This document shows, one piece after another, positions 24,981 through 33,717 of a stretch of 64,000 bases of DNA. Within the stretch, counting starts at the first letter, position 1, and the number at the start of each line of letters is the position of its first letter. This DNA is from Gallionella sp. GTDB lineage: Bacteria > Pseudomonadota > Gammaproteobacteria > Burkholderiales > Gallionellaceae. Under the pieces are notes generated by a model that saw only the letters and a program-made list of their open reading frames with translations, ran no database searches and was not told the origin of the DNA. The translations under genes and the position numbers were made by a program. Where the stretch lies: positions 49,958 through 113,957 of the forward strand of contig JANXXX010000021.1 in NCBI GenBank assembly GCA_025350405.1, written 5' to 3'.

Positions 24981-27095
24981 ATGGCCGACACAGATCTACT
25001 GATCGAGGAACTCTCCACCTATCTTAAACCGAAGGATGTCGAACACGTCCGTGTAGCGATTGAATTCAGCCGTGCGGCGCATCAGGGCCAGATGCGCCAA
25101 TCCGGCGATCCGTATATCTCCCATCCGATTGCCGTCGCGCGCATCCTGACACCGTTGCATATCGACGCGCAGGCGATCATCGCGGCGCTGTTGCACGATG
25201 TAGTCGAAGACACCGAGATCACCAGCGAACAAGTCGCCAAGAAATTCGGCAAGCCGGTGGCCGAATTGGTCGATGGCCTGAGCAAACTGGACAAGATCCA
25301 GTTCGAGACGCGCGAAGACGCGCAGGCGGAAAACTTCCGCAAGATGCTGCTGGCAATGGCGCGCGACGTACGCGTCATTCTGATCAAGCTGGCCGACCGC
25401 CTGCACAATATGCGCACGCTCGAATCCATGCCACCCGACAAGCGCGAGCGCATTGCGCGCGAGACCATGGAAATCTACGCGCCGATCGCCAACCGGCTCG
25501 GCCTGAACGACCTGCACCACGAACTGCAAGACCTCAGCTTTAAATATCTGCGCCCCACTCGCTACGCGGTACTGGCAAAAGCCCTGCTGGTGGCACGCGG
25601 CAATCGCCGCGAAGTGCTCGGCAAGATACTGGTGGCGATACGGCAACGGCTCGCCGAACACCACATCGAGGCGGATGTCACCGGCCGCGAGAAGAACATC
25701 TACAGCATTTACAAAAAGATGCAGAGTAAGTCGCTGGCATTTTCCGAGGTGCTGGACATCTATGGTTTCCGCGTGCTGGTGAATGACTTTGCCTCCTGCT
25801 ACGTGGCGATGGGCGTGCTGCATGGTTTATACAAACCGATCCCCGGCAAGTTCAAGGATTACATCGCCATCCCGAAATTGAATGGCTACCAATCACTGCA
25901 TACCACGCTGTTCGGCCCGTTTGGCACGCCCATCGAGATCCAGATACGCACCCACGAGATGCACCGGATCGCCGAGGCCGGCGTCGCTTCGCACTGGCTG
26001 TACAAGAGCGGCCATGATTCGATCAACGACCTGCACAAGAAAACCCACCAGTGGTTGCAGGAACTATTGGAAAGCCTGAGCCAGAGCAACGACTCATCCG
26101 AATTTCTCGAGCATCTCAAGGTGGACCTGTTCCCCGATGAAGTGTATGTCTTTACGCCCAAGGGCAAGATACTTTCGCTGCCGCGCGGTGCGACTGCGGT
26201 GGACTTCGCTTACAGCGTGCACACCGACATCGGTAATCGCTGCATCGCCGTCAAGGTGAACCATGAGCTGGTGCCGTTACGCACCGAACTCAGGAATGGC
26301 GACCGCGTGGAAGTCGTCACCGCCGCACATGCCCACCCCAATCCCAGCTGGCTGAGTTATGTCACCACCAGCAAGGCGCGCAGCCAGATCCGCCATTTCC
26401 TCAAGACCATGCAGTCCGGTGAATCGGCACAACTCGGCGAGCGTCTGCTCAACCAGGCGCTGCAGTCGCTGGGCGTCAAACCGCAAGACATCAGCGAAGC
26501 GCATTGGCATAAGTTGCTCAAAGATACCGGGGTAAAAACGCGCCAGGACATTCTGGCCGACATCGGCCTGGGCCGCCGCCTCAACATGGTCGTGGCACGG
26601 CAGCTGGCCAGCACCGGTGAAATGGTCGCCAATGAAACGGCCGCCCATTCAGTCATCACGATACAAGGCACAGAGGGCATGGCGGTGCAGTTCGCGCAAT
26701 GTTGCCATCCGATCCCGGGCGACCCGATCGTCGGCGTGATCAAGAGCGGGCAAGGCTTGCTGGTGCACACCCACGACTGCCCGACCCTGCGCCGGGGGCG
26801 CAGCAGCGGCGAGCAATGGCTGGATGTAGCATGGGACAAGAACATCCACCGCCCCTTCGCTGTCAATATCAAACTACTCGTTGCCGATCAGCGTGGCGTG
26901 CTGGCAAAGATTTCCGCCGCGATCGCCGAGGCGGACGCCAACATCGAGAACATCAACTTCACCCACGAAGGCGAATACTCCGGACTGCAATTCACGCTGG
27001 AGGTGAACAACCGTTTGCACCTGGCCAACATCATGCGTGGCTTACGCAAGATACCGGAGGTGGTGAGGATCATTCGGGTGAAGAATGTTTCGTGA
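24981..27095 (+). CDS. spoT: Bifunctional (p)ppGpp synthetase/hydrolase SpoT
   Basis: 704 residues, full length. The HD hydrolase domain (about 20-180) keeps HPIAVA and LLHDVVEDTEIT plus LADRLHNMRT; the synthetase domain (about 225-345) has EKNIYSIYKKM, GYQSLHTT and EIQIRTHEMHRIAEAGVASHW; then TGS (DEVYVFTPKGKILSLPRGAT) and a C-terminal ACT domain. Both active sites look intact. It controls the stringent response. Its ribosome site AGAGG lies in the end of a repeat element, so its translation signal is element-derived. Confidence 0.96.
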   Translation: MADTDLLIEELSTYLKPKDVEHVRVAIEFSRAAHQGQMRQSGDPYISHPIAVARILTPLHIDAQAIIAALLHDVVEDTEITSEQVAKKFGKPVAELVDGLSKLDKIQFETREDAQAENFRKMLLAMARDVRVILIKLADRLHNMRTLESMPPDKRERIARETMEIYAPIANRLGLNDLHHELQDLSFKYLRPTRYAVLAKALLVARGNRREVLGKILVAIRQRLAEHHIEADVTGREKNIYSIYKKMQSKSLAFSEVLDIYGFRVLVNDFASCYVAMGVLHGLYKPIPGKFKDYIAIPKLNGYQSLHTTLFGPFGTPIEIQIRTHEMHRIAEAGVASHWLYKSGHDSINDLHKKTHQWLQELLESLSQSNDSSEFLEHLKVDLFPDEVYVFTPKGKILSLPRGATAVDFAYSVHTDIGNRCIAVKVNHELVPLRTELRNGDRVEVVTAAHAHPNPSWLSYVTTSKARSQIRHFLKTMQSGESAQLGERLLNQALQSLGVKPQDISEAHWHKLLKDTGVKTRQDILADIGLGRRLNMVVARQLASTGEMVANETAAHSVITIQGTEGMAVQFAQCCHPIPGDPIVGVIKSGQGLLVHTHDCPTLRRGRSSGEQWLDVAWDKNIHRPFAVNIKLLVADQRGVLAKISAAIAEADANIENINFTHEGEYSGLQFTLEVNNRLHLANIMRGLRKIPEVVRIIRVKNVS

Positions 27096-27103
27096 TTTTG
27101 TAG

Positions 27104-27160
27104 GGCGGGTTCCACCCGCCAATTAAGGCCGTTCGCCCTGAGCTTGTCGAAGGGTCAACG
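27104..27160. repeat. Dispersed hairpin repeats after spoT
   Basis: GGCGGGT-TCC-ACCCGCC is a perfect 7-bp hairpin 9 bases past the spoT stop, without a T-run. CCCTGAGCTTGTCGAAGGG follows, a repeat type found dispersed in many proteobacterial genomes. They may terminate or stabilise the spoT mRNA. Confidence 0.55.
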
Positions 27161-27171
27161 ACCAAACCAAA

Positions 27172-27404
27172 GTCAAAACCGCCGGGGGTAGCCCGGCAGC
27201 TAGTCACTTTTTCTTGCTTCGCCAAAGAAAAAGTAACCAAAAAGAAGGCGACCCCGGTTTGCCGCCCCTGCGGGGTACCCTGCGTTGCTCAACTGGTCAG
27301 GCGGCTGCGGAACTCGCGCTACGCGCTCAGACAGTCCTCGCCGAAATCCCCTGACCAGCCTGCGATACTCGGCGGCGCACAGGGGATGAAAAACCTAAAA
27401 CCTT
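27172..27404. repeat. Left arm of long inverted repeat flanking the HNH gene
   Basis: It starts GTCAAAACCGCCGGGGGTAG and includes GCTTCGCCAAAGAAAAAGTAACC, GCCCCTGCGGGGTACCCTGC and TCGCCGAAATCCCCTGACC. It matches the reverse complement of 28501-28738 at roughly nine of ten positions over about 215 bases. I see no coding frame with recognisable homology. This repeat type is dispersed in beta- and gammaproteobacteria (from general knowledge). Confidence 0.85.
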
Positions 27405-27412
27405 AAAATCGT

Positions 27413-27437
27413 ATGGTGGGCACGATGTACCCACCAT
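27413..27437. repeat. Short GGTGGGCA hairpin
   Basis: ATGGTGGG-CACGATGTA-CCCACCAT has an 8-bp perfect stem. It lies about 20 bases past the HNH stop and relates to the repeats at 13872 and 59326. It could end the HNH transcript. Confidence 0.5.
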
Positions 27438-27457
27438 TTATAGAATTGCATTTTTCA

Positions 27458-28396
27458 TTACCATTTTTTGTTAAATCCGACTCCCAAAGCAATGGGTGAG
27501 CAGTGGAGAAAAAACGCTCCATCTTCTGTTTCTTCAAATGACTTTAATTGCAGAAGCGCTGCACAGTTCTTGTGTCCAGAAAAAGAGACCGTCATCGAAG
27601 TTGTTCCGAACATATCCATAGTGTCCACATAAAACTCTACCGAAATATTTTGTCGAGATGTTCTAACACGGCGATGCTGATTCTCTTTCGTCTCTTCAAG
27701 GTTTTTGAAAAAAAACGCCCTATCAAGAAAAATGCAGTCACCTGGATTAATTAGCTCAAGAATGTCAGCTTTCGTCCAATTTTCTGTTTCAAGGTGAATG
27801 GGCTGAACCATTCTGCTGATTTGATCTACGAATGCTGAATAAACAAGGTGCAGTCTTTGATCATCACCATGATCATACCAATCGTAAACAGAATTACGAA
27901 TGTAGTTACTTGATGCGGGTGTATTGACTGGTTTAATCAGTATACCCTTTGAATCAATAATTCCTCTTGTCTTGCAATACTCAAAATACTGCTTGTCAGC
28001 AACACTCAATAAATCTGGTTTGGCGAGCTGCCCAACTCGCCGATGATTGATATAGCCCCAAGTAAGTCCGATAGATGCGAGTGAACTATTACCAGCTATC
28101 GATAATTGACCTGAGACGGTCGCAGCCGAGTCTCGCTTATTTTTAACTTTCGCTATCCACTTTTGTTTTGCGTCCCGTAATGCTTCTGCGCTCAGGTTTT
28201 GCGACAATTGACGACGAGTATGTGCTTCATCATGATGTGAAGTACAGAGACAAATTAGATTTTCTTCAATATTGTTTGAATGGTTACCATCAATATGGTG
28301 AATATGGCAAGCTTGCTGCTGACAGACCGAGCATACGTATTGGCTGTCATACATGATCCTGTATTTGAGTTCTTTGGGAATTTTGGGTCGCGTCAT
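27458..28396 (-). CDS. HNH endonuclease-domain protein with unknown C-terminal domain
   Basis: 312 residues from ATG 28396 (MTRPKIPKELKYRIMYDSQY). Residues about 15-70 are an HNH nuclease fold with a structural zinc site: VCSVCQQQACHIHHIDGNHS then ENLICLCTSHHDEAH. The rest, about 240 residues, matches no family I know; it has aromatic-rich beta-like stretches (GILIKPVNTPASSNYIRN, ISVEFYVDTMDMFG). Base composition is visibly richer in A/T than the neighbours, and inverted repeats flank the gene, both signs of transfer. It has no partner gene. Candidates include a defence nuclease or a stand-alone restriction-like enzyme; neither is shown. Confidence 0.8.
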   Translation of the reverse strand: MTRPKIPKELKYRIMYDSQYVCSVCQQQACHIHHIDGNHSNNIEENLICLCTSHHDEAHTRRQLSQNLSAEALRDAKQKWIAKVKNKRDSAATVSGQLSIAGNSSLASIGLTWGYINHRRVGQLAKPDLLSVADKQYFEYCKTRGIIDSKGILIKPVNTPASSNYIRNSVYDWYDHGDDQRLHLVYSAFVDQISRMVQPIHLETENWTKADILELINPGDCIFLDRAFFFKNLEETKENQHRRVRTSRQNISVEFYVDTMDMFGTTSMTVSFSGHKNCAALLQLKSFEETEDGAFFLHCSPIALGVGFNKKW

Positions 28397-28467
28397 GTAT
28401 TCAAACTGGATTAGGCCAAGCCCAGAATGTACCGGAGTCGAATTGTTTTGGCTATCTACCTTTGTAT

Positions 28468-28489
28468 GGTGTGCAACTCGTTGCACACC
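28468..28489. repeat. Perfect 10-bp palindrome upstream of the HNH gene
   Basis: GGTGTGCAAC-TC-GTTGCACACC is a perfect stem about 70 bases upstream of the HNH start, between that gene and the right repeat arm. It could be an operator or part of the repeat boundary. Confidence 0.5.
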
Positions 28490-28500
28490 GTATGGGTTTC

Positions 28501-28738
28501 AGGTTTGGGGTTTTCGCTTTACCTCCCCTGAGCGCCGCCGAGTAGCGCAGGCTGGTCAGGGGATTTCGGCGAGGACTGTTTGAGCACGCAGTGCGAGTTC
28601 CGCAGCCGCCTGACCAGTCGAGCAACGCAGGGTACCCCGCAGGGGCGGCAAACCGTGGTCGCCTTTTCTTTGGTTACTTTATTTTGGCGAAGCAAAAGAA
28701 AGTAACTAGCTGCCGGGCTACCCCCGGCGGTGTTGACT
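28501..28738. repeat. Right arm of long inverted repeat flanking the HNH gene
   Basis: The reverse complement starts GTCAACACCGCCGGGGGTAG and follows the left arm (27172-27404) base by base with scattered changes and a few small indels. It ends at GTTGAC 28738. With the left arm it encloses 27405-28500, i.e. the HNH gene and its control region. Confidence 0.85.
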
Positions 28739-28742
28739 TACC

Positions 28743-28779
28743 CCCTCTCCCCAACCCTCTCCCGCGAGGGGAGAGGGAG
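28743..28779. repeat. CCCTCTCCC hairpin repeat
   Basis: CCCTCTCCC-GCGAG-GGGAGAGGG forms a strong hairpin preceded by a second CCCCTCTCCCC. This sequence type is a common dispersed repeat. It lies downstream of the pirin gene and may help end its transcript. Confidence 0.5.
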
Positions 28780-28803
28780 TGGCTGTACCCCGGCGAAGTT
28801 GAT

Positions 28804-29502
28804 TTACCCCATATCAAACAACAAAACCTCCGCCTCCTTCGCATCACTCAACTCAACCTCCCCCTCATCCGTATACATCAACGCATCCCCCGCGCCAAGC
28901 GCATGTCCATTAGCTTGCAAGCTGCCGCGCGCAACATGCAAATAAATTTTTCGATTAGCAGCAATCGGATAATCCAATTTATCCGCGCCATCCAACCGCG
29001 CGGCAAACACGCGCGCGTCCTGATGGATCAACAACGAGCCTTGCGCCGCATCGGGCGAAGACAGCATACACCAGCGCGCCAGCTTTTCTTCCAACGGAAA
29101 ATTCTTCTGCTGATAACCCGGCGTCAAGTTTTGCCGATCCGGCATGATCCAGATTTGCAGCAAATGCACAGCCTCGTCCGGGGAAGGGTTCACCTCGCTG
29201 TGCTGCACACCCGTGCCCGCGCTCATCACCTGCACTTCACCGTAACGGATGTCCTCGCCATGCCCCATGCTGTCGCGATGGCGCAACGCGCCGCTCAACA
29301 CATAGGTCAGGATTTCCATATCGCGATGCCCGTGCGTGCCGAAGCCTGTGCCGGGCTGCACGATGTCCTCGTTGATCACGCGCAGCGGACCGAAATGAAC
29401 ATGCGCCGGATCGCGGTAATCGGCGAACGAAAAACTGTGCCAGCTTTCCAGCCAGCCGTGGTGCGCGTAGCCGCGCTCTGTAGATTTGCGCAGAACCATC
29501 AT
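28804..29502 (-). CDS. Pirin family protein (YhaK/YhhW type)
   Basis: A 232-residue bicupin. RKSTERGYAHHGWLESWHSFSF and HVHFGPLRVINEDIV are pirin motifs; metal ligands are likely in HGHRDMEI and VQHSEVNPS. The C-terminal cupin ends in EVLLFDM. Some members are quercetin dioxygenases; the physiological role is unknown. Its ATG overlaps the pabB stop by 4 bases, so the two are co-translated. Confidence 0.92.
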   Translation of the reverse strand: MMVLRKSTERGYAHHGWLESWHSFSFADYRDPAHVHFGPLRVINEDIVQPGTGFGTHGHRDMEILTYVLSGALRHRDSMGHGEDIRYGEVQVMSAGTGVQHSEVNPSPDEAVHLLQIWIMPDRQNLTPGYQQKNFPLEEKLARWCMLSSPDAAQGSLLIHQDARVFAARLDGADKLDYPIAANRKIYLHVARGSLQANGHALGAGDALMYTDEGEVELSDAKEAEVLLFDMG

Positions 29503-30848
29503 GATACACCTCCATAGTGACGCAATAGTTTAAGCATCGCGGACGCCTTGTCCAGCGTCTCCTGATACTCCGCCGCCACATCGGAATCCGCGACGATGCC
29601 GCCGCCCGCCCAGCAGCGTATCTCGTTGTCAGCATACACCAGCGTGCGGATGACGATGTTGCTGTCCATGTTGCCGTCGAAACCGACATAACCTATCGCG
29701 CCGCAGTAGATGCCGCGCCGGTGCGGCTCCAGCTGCTCGATGATTTGCATCGCGCGCAGCTTGGGCGCGCCGGTGACCGACCCGCCGGGGAAGCAGTCAC
29801 GCAGCAGGTGCAGCGCATCGCGCCCTTCGGCAAGCCTACCTTCCACCGTGCTGACGAGATGATGCACGTTGGCGTAACTTTCCACCTCGAATAGTTTCGG
29901 CACGCGCACCGATCCCGGCACGCAGCTTTTGCCGAGGTCGTTGCGCAGCAGGTCAACGATCATCAGGTTTTCTGCGCGATCTTTGGGATGGTTGCGCAAC
30001 TCGTCTACAAGCATGCGATCTTGCAGCGCGTCGCTGCTGCGTGGCCGGGTGCCTTTGATCGGCTTGGTTTCCACACTGCCGTTTTGCACGCGCAGAAACC
30101 GTTCCGGTGAAGCACATAGAATCTGGGCATGTGGCATGTTGAGGAATGCTGAGTACGGTGCCGGACTCAACTTGCGCAGCGTAAGATAGGCACCCAAGGC
30201 ATCCCCGCTGGCAACTGCGCTGAAGCGTTGCGCAAGGTTGATCTGGTAGCAGTCGCCCGACTTTAAATAATCCTGTATCGCTGTGAATGCATCTGCGTAA
30301 CTGTCGATAGTGAAGTTGGAGCTGATTTTTCCCTGCACCTGAAATGTATCGGGCGGTAGCTGAGATTTGCTTTGCAGGCGCTGCAATATCTGCGGCAACA
30401 ATTTTTCTGTTTCGGCAAATCGCCGCTGCGACACCACACGCGCAGTGTGCTGCTGGTGATCCAGCACCAACGCCCAGTCATAAATGCCTATTGCCATATC
30501 CGGCAGTGGTGCCTCAGCGGGCGGATGCATGGCATCCTCTGCGACGCCTGGCAACGCATGCATCCGCCGCGCCAAATCATAACCCCAGTAACCCAGCGCG
30601 CCACCGGCAAACGGCACGTTCTCCATAGCTTCGACTTGCTCACCCAACTCGCTGCGCAGCCATGCAAACGGATCGTTTTGCTTTACTGTGTCACTCAGCA
30701 CCAGTGTGCGCTGCGGCGCTGCGCTCAGGATGTCATAGCGTGCCATGCCGCCGCTATCCAGCCACACTGCCCACGGCAGATCGGCCAGTGCCGCATAGTA
30801 ATGCACGGCATCGGTTCGGTATGGCAGCTCGACAGAATAGAAGCTCAT
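29499..30848 (-). CDS. pabB: Aminodeoxychorismate synthase component I
   Basis: A 449-residue chorismate-utilising enzyme. The C-terminal catalytic half has SGDCYQINLAQRF, PIKGTRPR (the Lys distinguishes PabB from TrpE, which has Ala), NLMIVDLLRNDLGKSC, HHLVSTVEGRL and GGSVTGAPKLRAM. It makes 4-amino-4-deoxychorismate for folate together with a PabA glutaminase that is not in the window. No fused lyase domain is visible, since the protein ends soon after GGGIVADSDVAAEYQET. Confidence 0.93.
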   Translation of the reverse strand: MSFYSVELPYRTDAVHYYAALADLPWAVWLDSGGMARYDILSAAPQRTLVLSDTVKQNDPFAWLRSELGEQVEAMENVPFAGGALGYWGYDLARRMHALPGVAEDAMHPPAEAPLPDMAIGIYDWALVLDHQQHTARVVSQRRFAETEKLLPQILQRLQSKSQLPPDTFQVQGKISSNFTIDSYADAFTAIQDYLKSGDCYQINLAQRFSAVASGDALGAYLTLRKLSPAPYSAFLNMPHAQILCASPERFLRVQNGSVETKPIKGTRPRSSDALQDRMLVDELRNHPKDRAENLMIVDLLRNDLGKSCVPGSVRVPKLFEVESYANVHHLVSTVEGRLAEGRDALHLLRDCFPGGSVTGAPKLRAMQIIEQLEPHRRGIYCGAIGYVGFDGNMDSNIVIRTLVYADNEIRCWAGGGIVADSDVAAEYQETLDKASAMLKLLRHYGGVS

Positions 30849-30898
30849 CGCTTAATCGGGGATAATGTCAGCACTTCAAAACAGATTGGAACGTAACC

Positions 30899-31468
30899 AT
30901 GACCACCATCGTCGCCGTTAGAAAAAATGGCATCGCCGCTATTGCCGCCGATACCCTGACCACCTTCGGCAACACCCGCCTGCCCTCGCACCTGGATGCC
31001 TCGCATGACAAGATTTTGCACATCGGCAACAGCTTTGTGGGCGTGTGCGGCAGCGCGGCACATCATCTGGTGCTGGCGAACCTGCTCGCCAAAACGCCGG
31101 ATGTTCAGCTTAACAGCAAGGCGCAGATTTTTGAAACGTTTCGCAAACTGCATCCGATTTTGAAAGAGGAGTGTTTCCTGAACCCCAAAGAGGACGAGGA
31201 AGACCCGTATGAATCCAGCCAGATCACCGCGCTGATCGCCAATACCCACGGCATCTTTGGCATCTACTCGATGCGCGAGGTATTCGAGTACACACAATAT
31301 TGGGCGATCGGTTCGGGACATGAATTTGCGCTCGGCGCGCTGCACCACGCCTATACACATCACGACACTGCGGCGGACATCGCGAGAGCCGGAGTGGAAG
31401 CGGGCATCGCGCTGGACAGGAACAGTTCCGCGCCGATCACGCTGTACAACGTCGCGTTGCACAATTAA
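30899..31468 (+). CDS. BPH-type proteasome homologue (Ntn-hydrolase, HslV-like)
   Basis: 189 residues. MTTIVAVRKNGIAAIAADTL gives, after Met removal, Thr1 and Asp17 of the proteasome fold; HDKILHIGNSFVGVCG supplies the catalytic Lys, displaced by about 4 residues compared with HslV. The middle has an acidic insert (NPKEDEEDPYESSQ). It is shorter on similarity to HslV than true HslV proteins, and no hslU is adjacent. It fits the betaproteobacterial proteasome homologue (BPH), which forms a double ring without a known ATPase. Divergent from pabB with a 50-base gap. Confidence 0.85.
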   Translation: MTTIVAVRKNGIAAIAADTLTTFGNTRLPSHLDASHDKILHIGNSFVGVCGSAAHHLVLANLLAKTPDVQLNSKAQIFETFRKLHPILKEECFLNPKEDEEDPYESSQITALIANTHGIFGIYSMREVFEYTQYWAIGSGHEFALGALHHAYTHHDTAADIARAGVEAGIALDRNSSAPITLYNVALHN

Positions 31469-31795
31469 CGATTGGTTTTGCTCGTCGTTGCGTGACCGGC
31501 GGATATTGTGCACCGGCCTTTAAAAAACTGGCCATCGCAAAATCAATTGCTTAGAAGTACACCCTCATTTAGATACTAATATACAAATATTTAGAAGGCA
31601 AAAAGCCCATCGCAAACCGTCTCTGTTTGCAATGAGAATAATATAACGCACCAACTTAATGCTGGTAAAGCAAAAAGGCGCACGCACCGGTTAGTGCGCC
31701 CAAAAAAGCTAGTCTAACTGTGGTTGGCCCCTTGCCACCGTAACAACTGCTACCGTCAAGACATCAAGGGACCGCCACCACAGCAACACTCCCGA
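31469..31795. other. 327-base intergenic region
   Basis: AT-rich in its first two thirds (TTTAGATACTAATATACAAATATTTAG), with one short dyad (GCAAACCGTCTCTGTTTGC). Apart from the terminator at 31673-31706 I see no gene or RNA with recognisable features. Confidence 0.5.
31673..31706 (-). terminator. Rho-independent terminator of the H1-like gene
   Basis: Minus strand GGGCGCACTAACCGGTGCGTGCGCC followed by TTTTT: stem GGCGCAC/GTGCGCC. It lies about 90 bases past the stop of the lysine-rich protein gene. The A-run on the other side makes it partly bidirectional in appearance. Confidence 0.75.
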
Positions 31796-32284
31796 TTAGT
31801 TCGGCTTGCCGATTCCTGGTGTAGGAAAAGGCCATGTTGCAGCCGGACGTACTGGTGCTGGAGCAGAAGGAGCCGGTGCAGCTGGACGAGATACCGCCGC
31901 ATGAACTGCCGGTTTTGCTGCTGGCTTCTTTGCTACCTTCTTCGCAGCTGGCTTTTTAGCAGCGGCTTTTTTCGCAGCTGGCTTTTTAGCAGCGGCTTTC
32001 TTTGCTGCCGGCTTCTTCGCTACTGCTTTTTTCGCAGCTGGCTTTTTAGCAGCGGCTTTCTTTGCTGCTGGCTTCTTCGCTACTGCTTTTTTCGCAGCTG
32101 GCTTTTTAGCAGCGGCTTTCTTTGCTGCCGGCTTCTTCGCCGCTACTTTTTTCTTCGCAGCTGGCTTTTTAGCAGCGACTTTCTTTGCTGCCGGCTTCTT
32201 CGCCGCTACTTTTTTCTTGGCTGCCGGTTTTTTAGCTGCCGTTGCCTTCTTTGCTGCTGGTTTTGCTTTCTTCGTTGCTACCAT
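31796..32284 (-). CDS. Histone H1-like lysine/alanine-rich repeat protein
   Basis: 162 residues, mostly tandem repeats of (V/A)AKKPAAKK. The start [19 protein letters not shown] and the C-terminal [19 protein letters not shown] are non-repetitive. It resembles bacterial H1-like DNA-binding proteins of betaproteobacteria (AlgP/BpH1 type), expected to be disordered and to bind nucleic acid. The DNA repeat has a higher-order period of about 60 bases (TTCGCAGCTGGCTTTTTAGC), so copy number can change by slippage. A GGAGAAAC site precedes the ATG. Confidence 0.88.
   Translation of the reverse strand: MVATKKAKPAAKKATAAKKPAAKKKVAAKKPAAKKVAAKKPAAKKKVAAKKPAAKKAAAKKPAAKKAVAKKPAAKKAAAKKPAAKKAVAKKPAAKKAAAKKPAAKKAAAKKPAAKKVAKKPAAKPAVHAAVSRPAAPAPSAPAPVRPAATWPFPTPGIGKPN
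31930..32240. repeat. Tandem coding repeat, ~60-base period
   Basis: Blocks of CTTTTTAGCAGCGGCTTT alternate with GCTGCCGGCTTCTTCGC in a regular pattern, near-identical between 31970 and 32150. This encodes the AAKKP array. Confidence 0.8.
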
Positions 32285-32394
32285 TTTGTTTCTCCTTCAG
32301 TAATGAAAGTTAAAAAACGTAACACCTACTGCTACTGCACCTCCAGCCCGCGCTCAACTTTAAGCATGGGCCAAAGCCTGTACCTTAAGTCCCA

Positions 32395-33564
32395 CTAGTC
32401 CCAGGACAACGCGCCACCGGTTTGATACTCAGTGACACGGGTTTCAAAAAAATTCTTTTCTTTCTTCAGGTCGATCATTTCCGCCATCCACGGGAACGGA
32501 TTGGTCGCCCCCTGATACAGCACATCCACGCCGATCTGCTGGCAACGGCGGTTGGCGATAAAACGCAAGTATTCCTTGAACATCGTCGCGTTCAGACCCA
32601 GCACGCCGCGCGGCATGGTGTCTTCCGCATAGGCATATTCCAGCTCGACACCCTTCTGCATCAAACCGCGAACTTCCTCGCGGAATTCAGTCGTCCACAG
32701 GTGCGGGTTTTCCATCTTGATCTGGTTGATCACGTCCACGCCGAAATTCAGGTGCATGGATTCATCGCGCAGGATGTATTGGTATTGCTCGGCGGCGCCG
32801 GTCATCTTGTTCTGGCGGCCCAGCGCGAGGATCTGCACGAAGCCGACATAGAAGAACAGGCCTTCCATGATGCAGGCAAACACGATCAGACTGCGCAGCA
32901 ACTGACGGTCCGCCTCCGGTGTGCCGGTTTTGAATGCAGGATTGGTCAGCGTGTCGATGAACGGCAACAGGAATTCGTCCTTGGCGCGAATGCTGGGGAC
33001 TTCGTGGTACATGTTGAAGATCTCACCCTCATCCAAGCCCAGGCTTTCCACGATGTATTGATAGGCATGTGTATGGATCGCCTCTTCAAACGCCTGGCGC
33101 AACAGGTATTGGCGGCACTCCGGATTGCTGATGTGGCGATAGGTGCCGAGCACGATGTTGTTCGCCGCCAGACTGTCCGCCGTGGTGAAGAAACCCAGGT
33201 TGCGCTTGACCAGCAGGCGCTCGTCATCGCTCAGCCTGTCGCTTTTCCATAGCGCGATGTCCGCGGTCATGTTCACTTCCTGCGGCATCCAGTGATTGGC
33301 GCAGGCAGCCAGGTATTTTTCCCAGGCCCACTTGTACTTGAACGGCACCAGCTGGTTGACGTCGGCGCTGCAATTGATGATGCGCTTGTCTTCTACGCGG
33401 ATGCGCCCAGCAGCCTTCTTGGCCTGGATGGCAGGCTCAAGTTGCACCACATTCCCCGTTTGCACGACCGGCTTTTGCACAGCAAATACCTCGTCCAACG
33501 AGGCCGCGCGCATCATATTCAACGGTATCCCGACCGCCTTAATGTCTTCTTCAAAGTTCAGCAT
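32395..33564 (-). CDS. nrdB: Class Ia ribonucleotide reductase beta subunit
   Basis: 389 residues, with the di-iron/tyrosyl-radical ligands in the expected segments: [20 protein letters not shown] and [17 protein letters not shown]. The C-terminal tail [16 protein letters not shown] would dock on NrdA. It follows nrdA on the same strand after 136 bases that hold a GCCCGC-TCAC-GCGGGC hairpin. It makes deoxyribonucleotides with NrdA. Confidence 0.95.
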   Translation of the reverse strand: MLNFEEDIKAVGIPLNMMRAASLDEVFAVQKPVVQTGNVVQLEPAIQAKKAAGRIRVEDKRIINCSADVNQLVPFKYKWAWEKYLAACANHWMPQEVNMTADIALWKSDRLSDDERLLVKRNLGFFTTADSLAANNIVLGTYRHISNPECRQYLLRQAFEEAIHTHAYQYIVESLGLDEGEIFNMYHEVPSIRAKDEFLLPFIDTLTNPAFKTGTPEADRQLLRSLIVFACIMEGLFFYVGFVQILALGRQNKMTGAAEQYQYILRDESMHLNFGVDVINQIKMENPHLWTTEFREEVRGLMQKGVELEYAYAEDTMPRGVLGLNATMFKEYLRFIANRRCQQIGVDVLYQGATNPFPWMAEMIDLKKEKNFFETRVTEYQTGGALSWD

Positions 33565-33691
33565 CTTGTTATTCTCCTTTGCTCTAAACGTCTTTCAGTT
33601 CTCAGCTCTATCCGGGTTGTGGCTACGGCCGCCCGCTCACGCGGGCTTCACATTCGCGATGCGAATATGAGCCTACGCCGCAATCCTGACT

Positions 33692-33717
33692 GCAAGCATG
33701 TCACTGACATGCTTCGC
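33692..33717. repeat. Palindrome across the nrdA stop codon
   Basis: AAGCATGTCA-C-TGACATGCTT is a perfect 10-bp inverted repeat. One arm encodes the end of the ACQ tail and the stop of NrdA. It may pause or stabilise the nrdAB message. Confidence 0.55.

Noticed and set aside
27096-27457. Possible RNA gene or riboswitch after spoT
   Set aside because: The structure seen is explained by dispersed repeat arms that recur inverted at 28501-28738.
31930-32240. Possible CRISPR-like regular repeat
   Set aside because: The periodicity is a coding tandem repeat without unique spacers.
31724-32398. Plus-strand ORF of 224 residues rich in Cys/Arg/Ser (SWLFSSGFL repeats)
   Set aside because: It is the complement of the AAKKP repeat; the minus-strand protein matches H1-like proteins and has a ribosome site.
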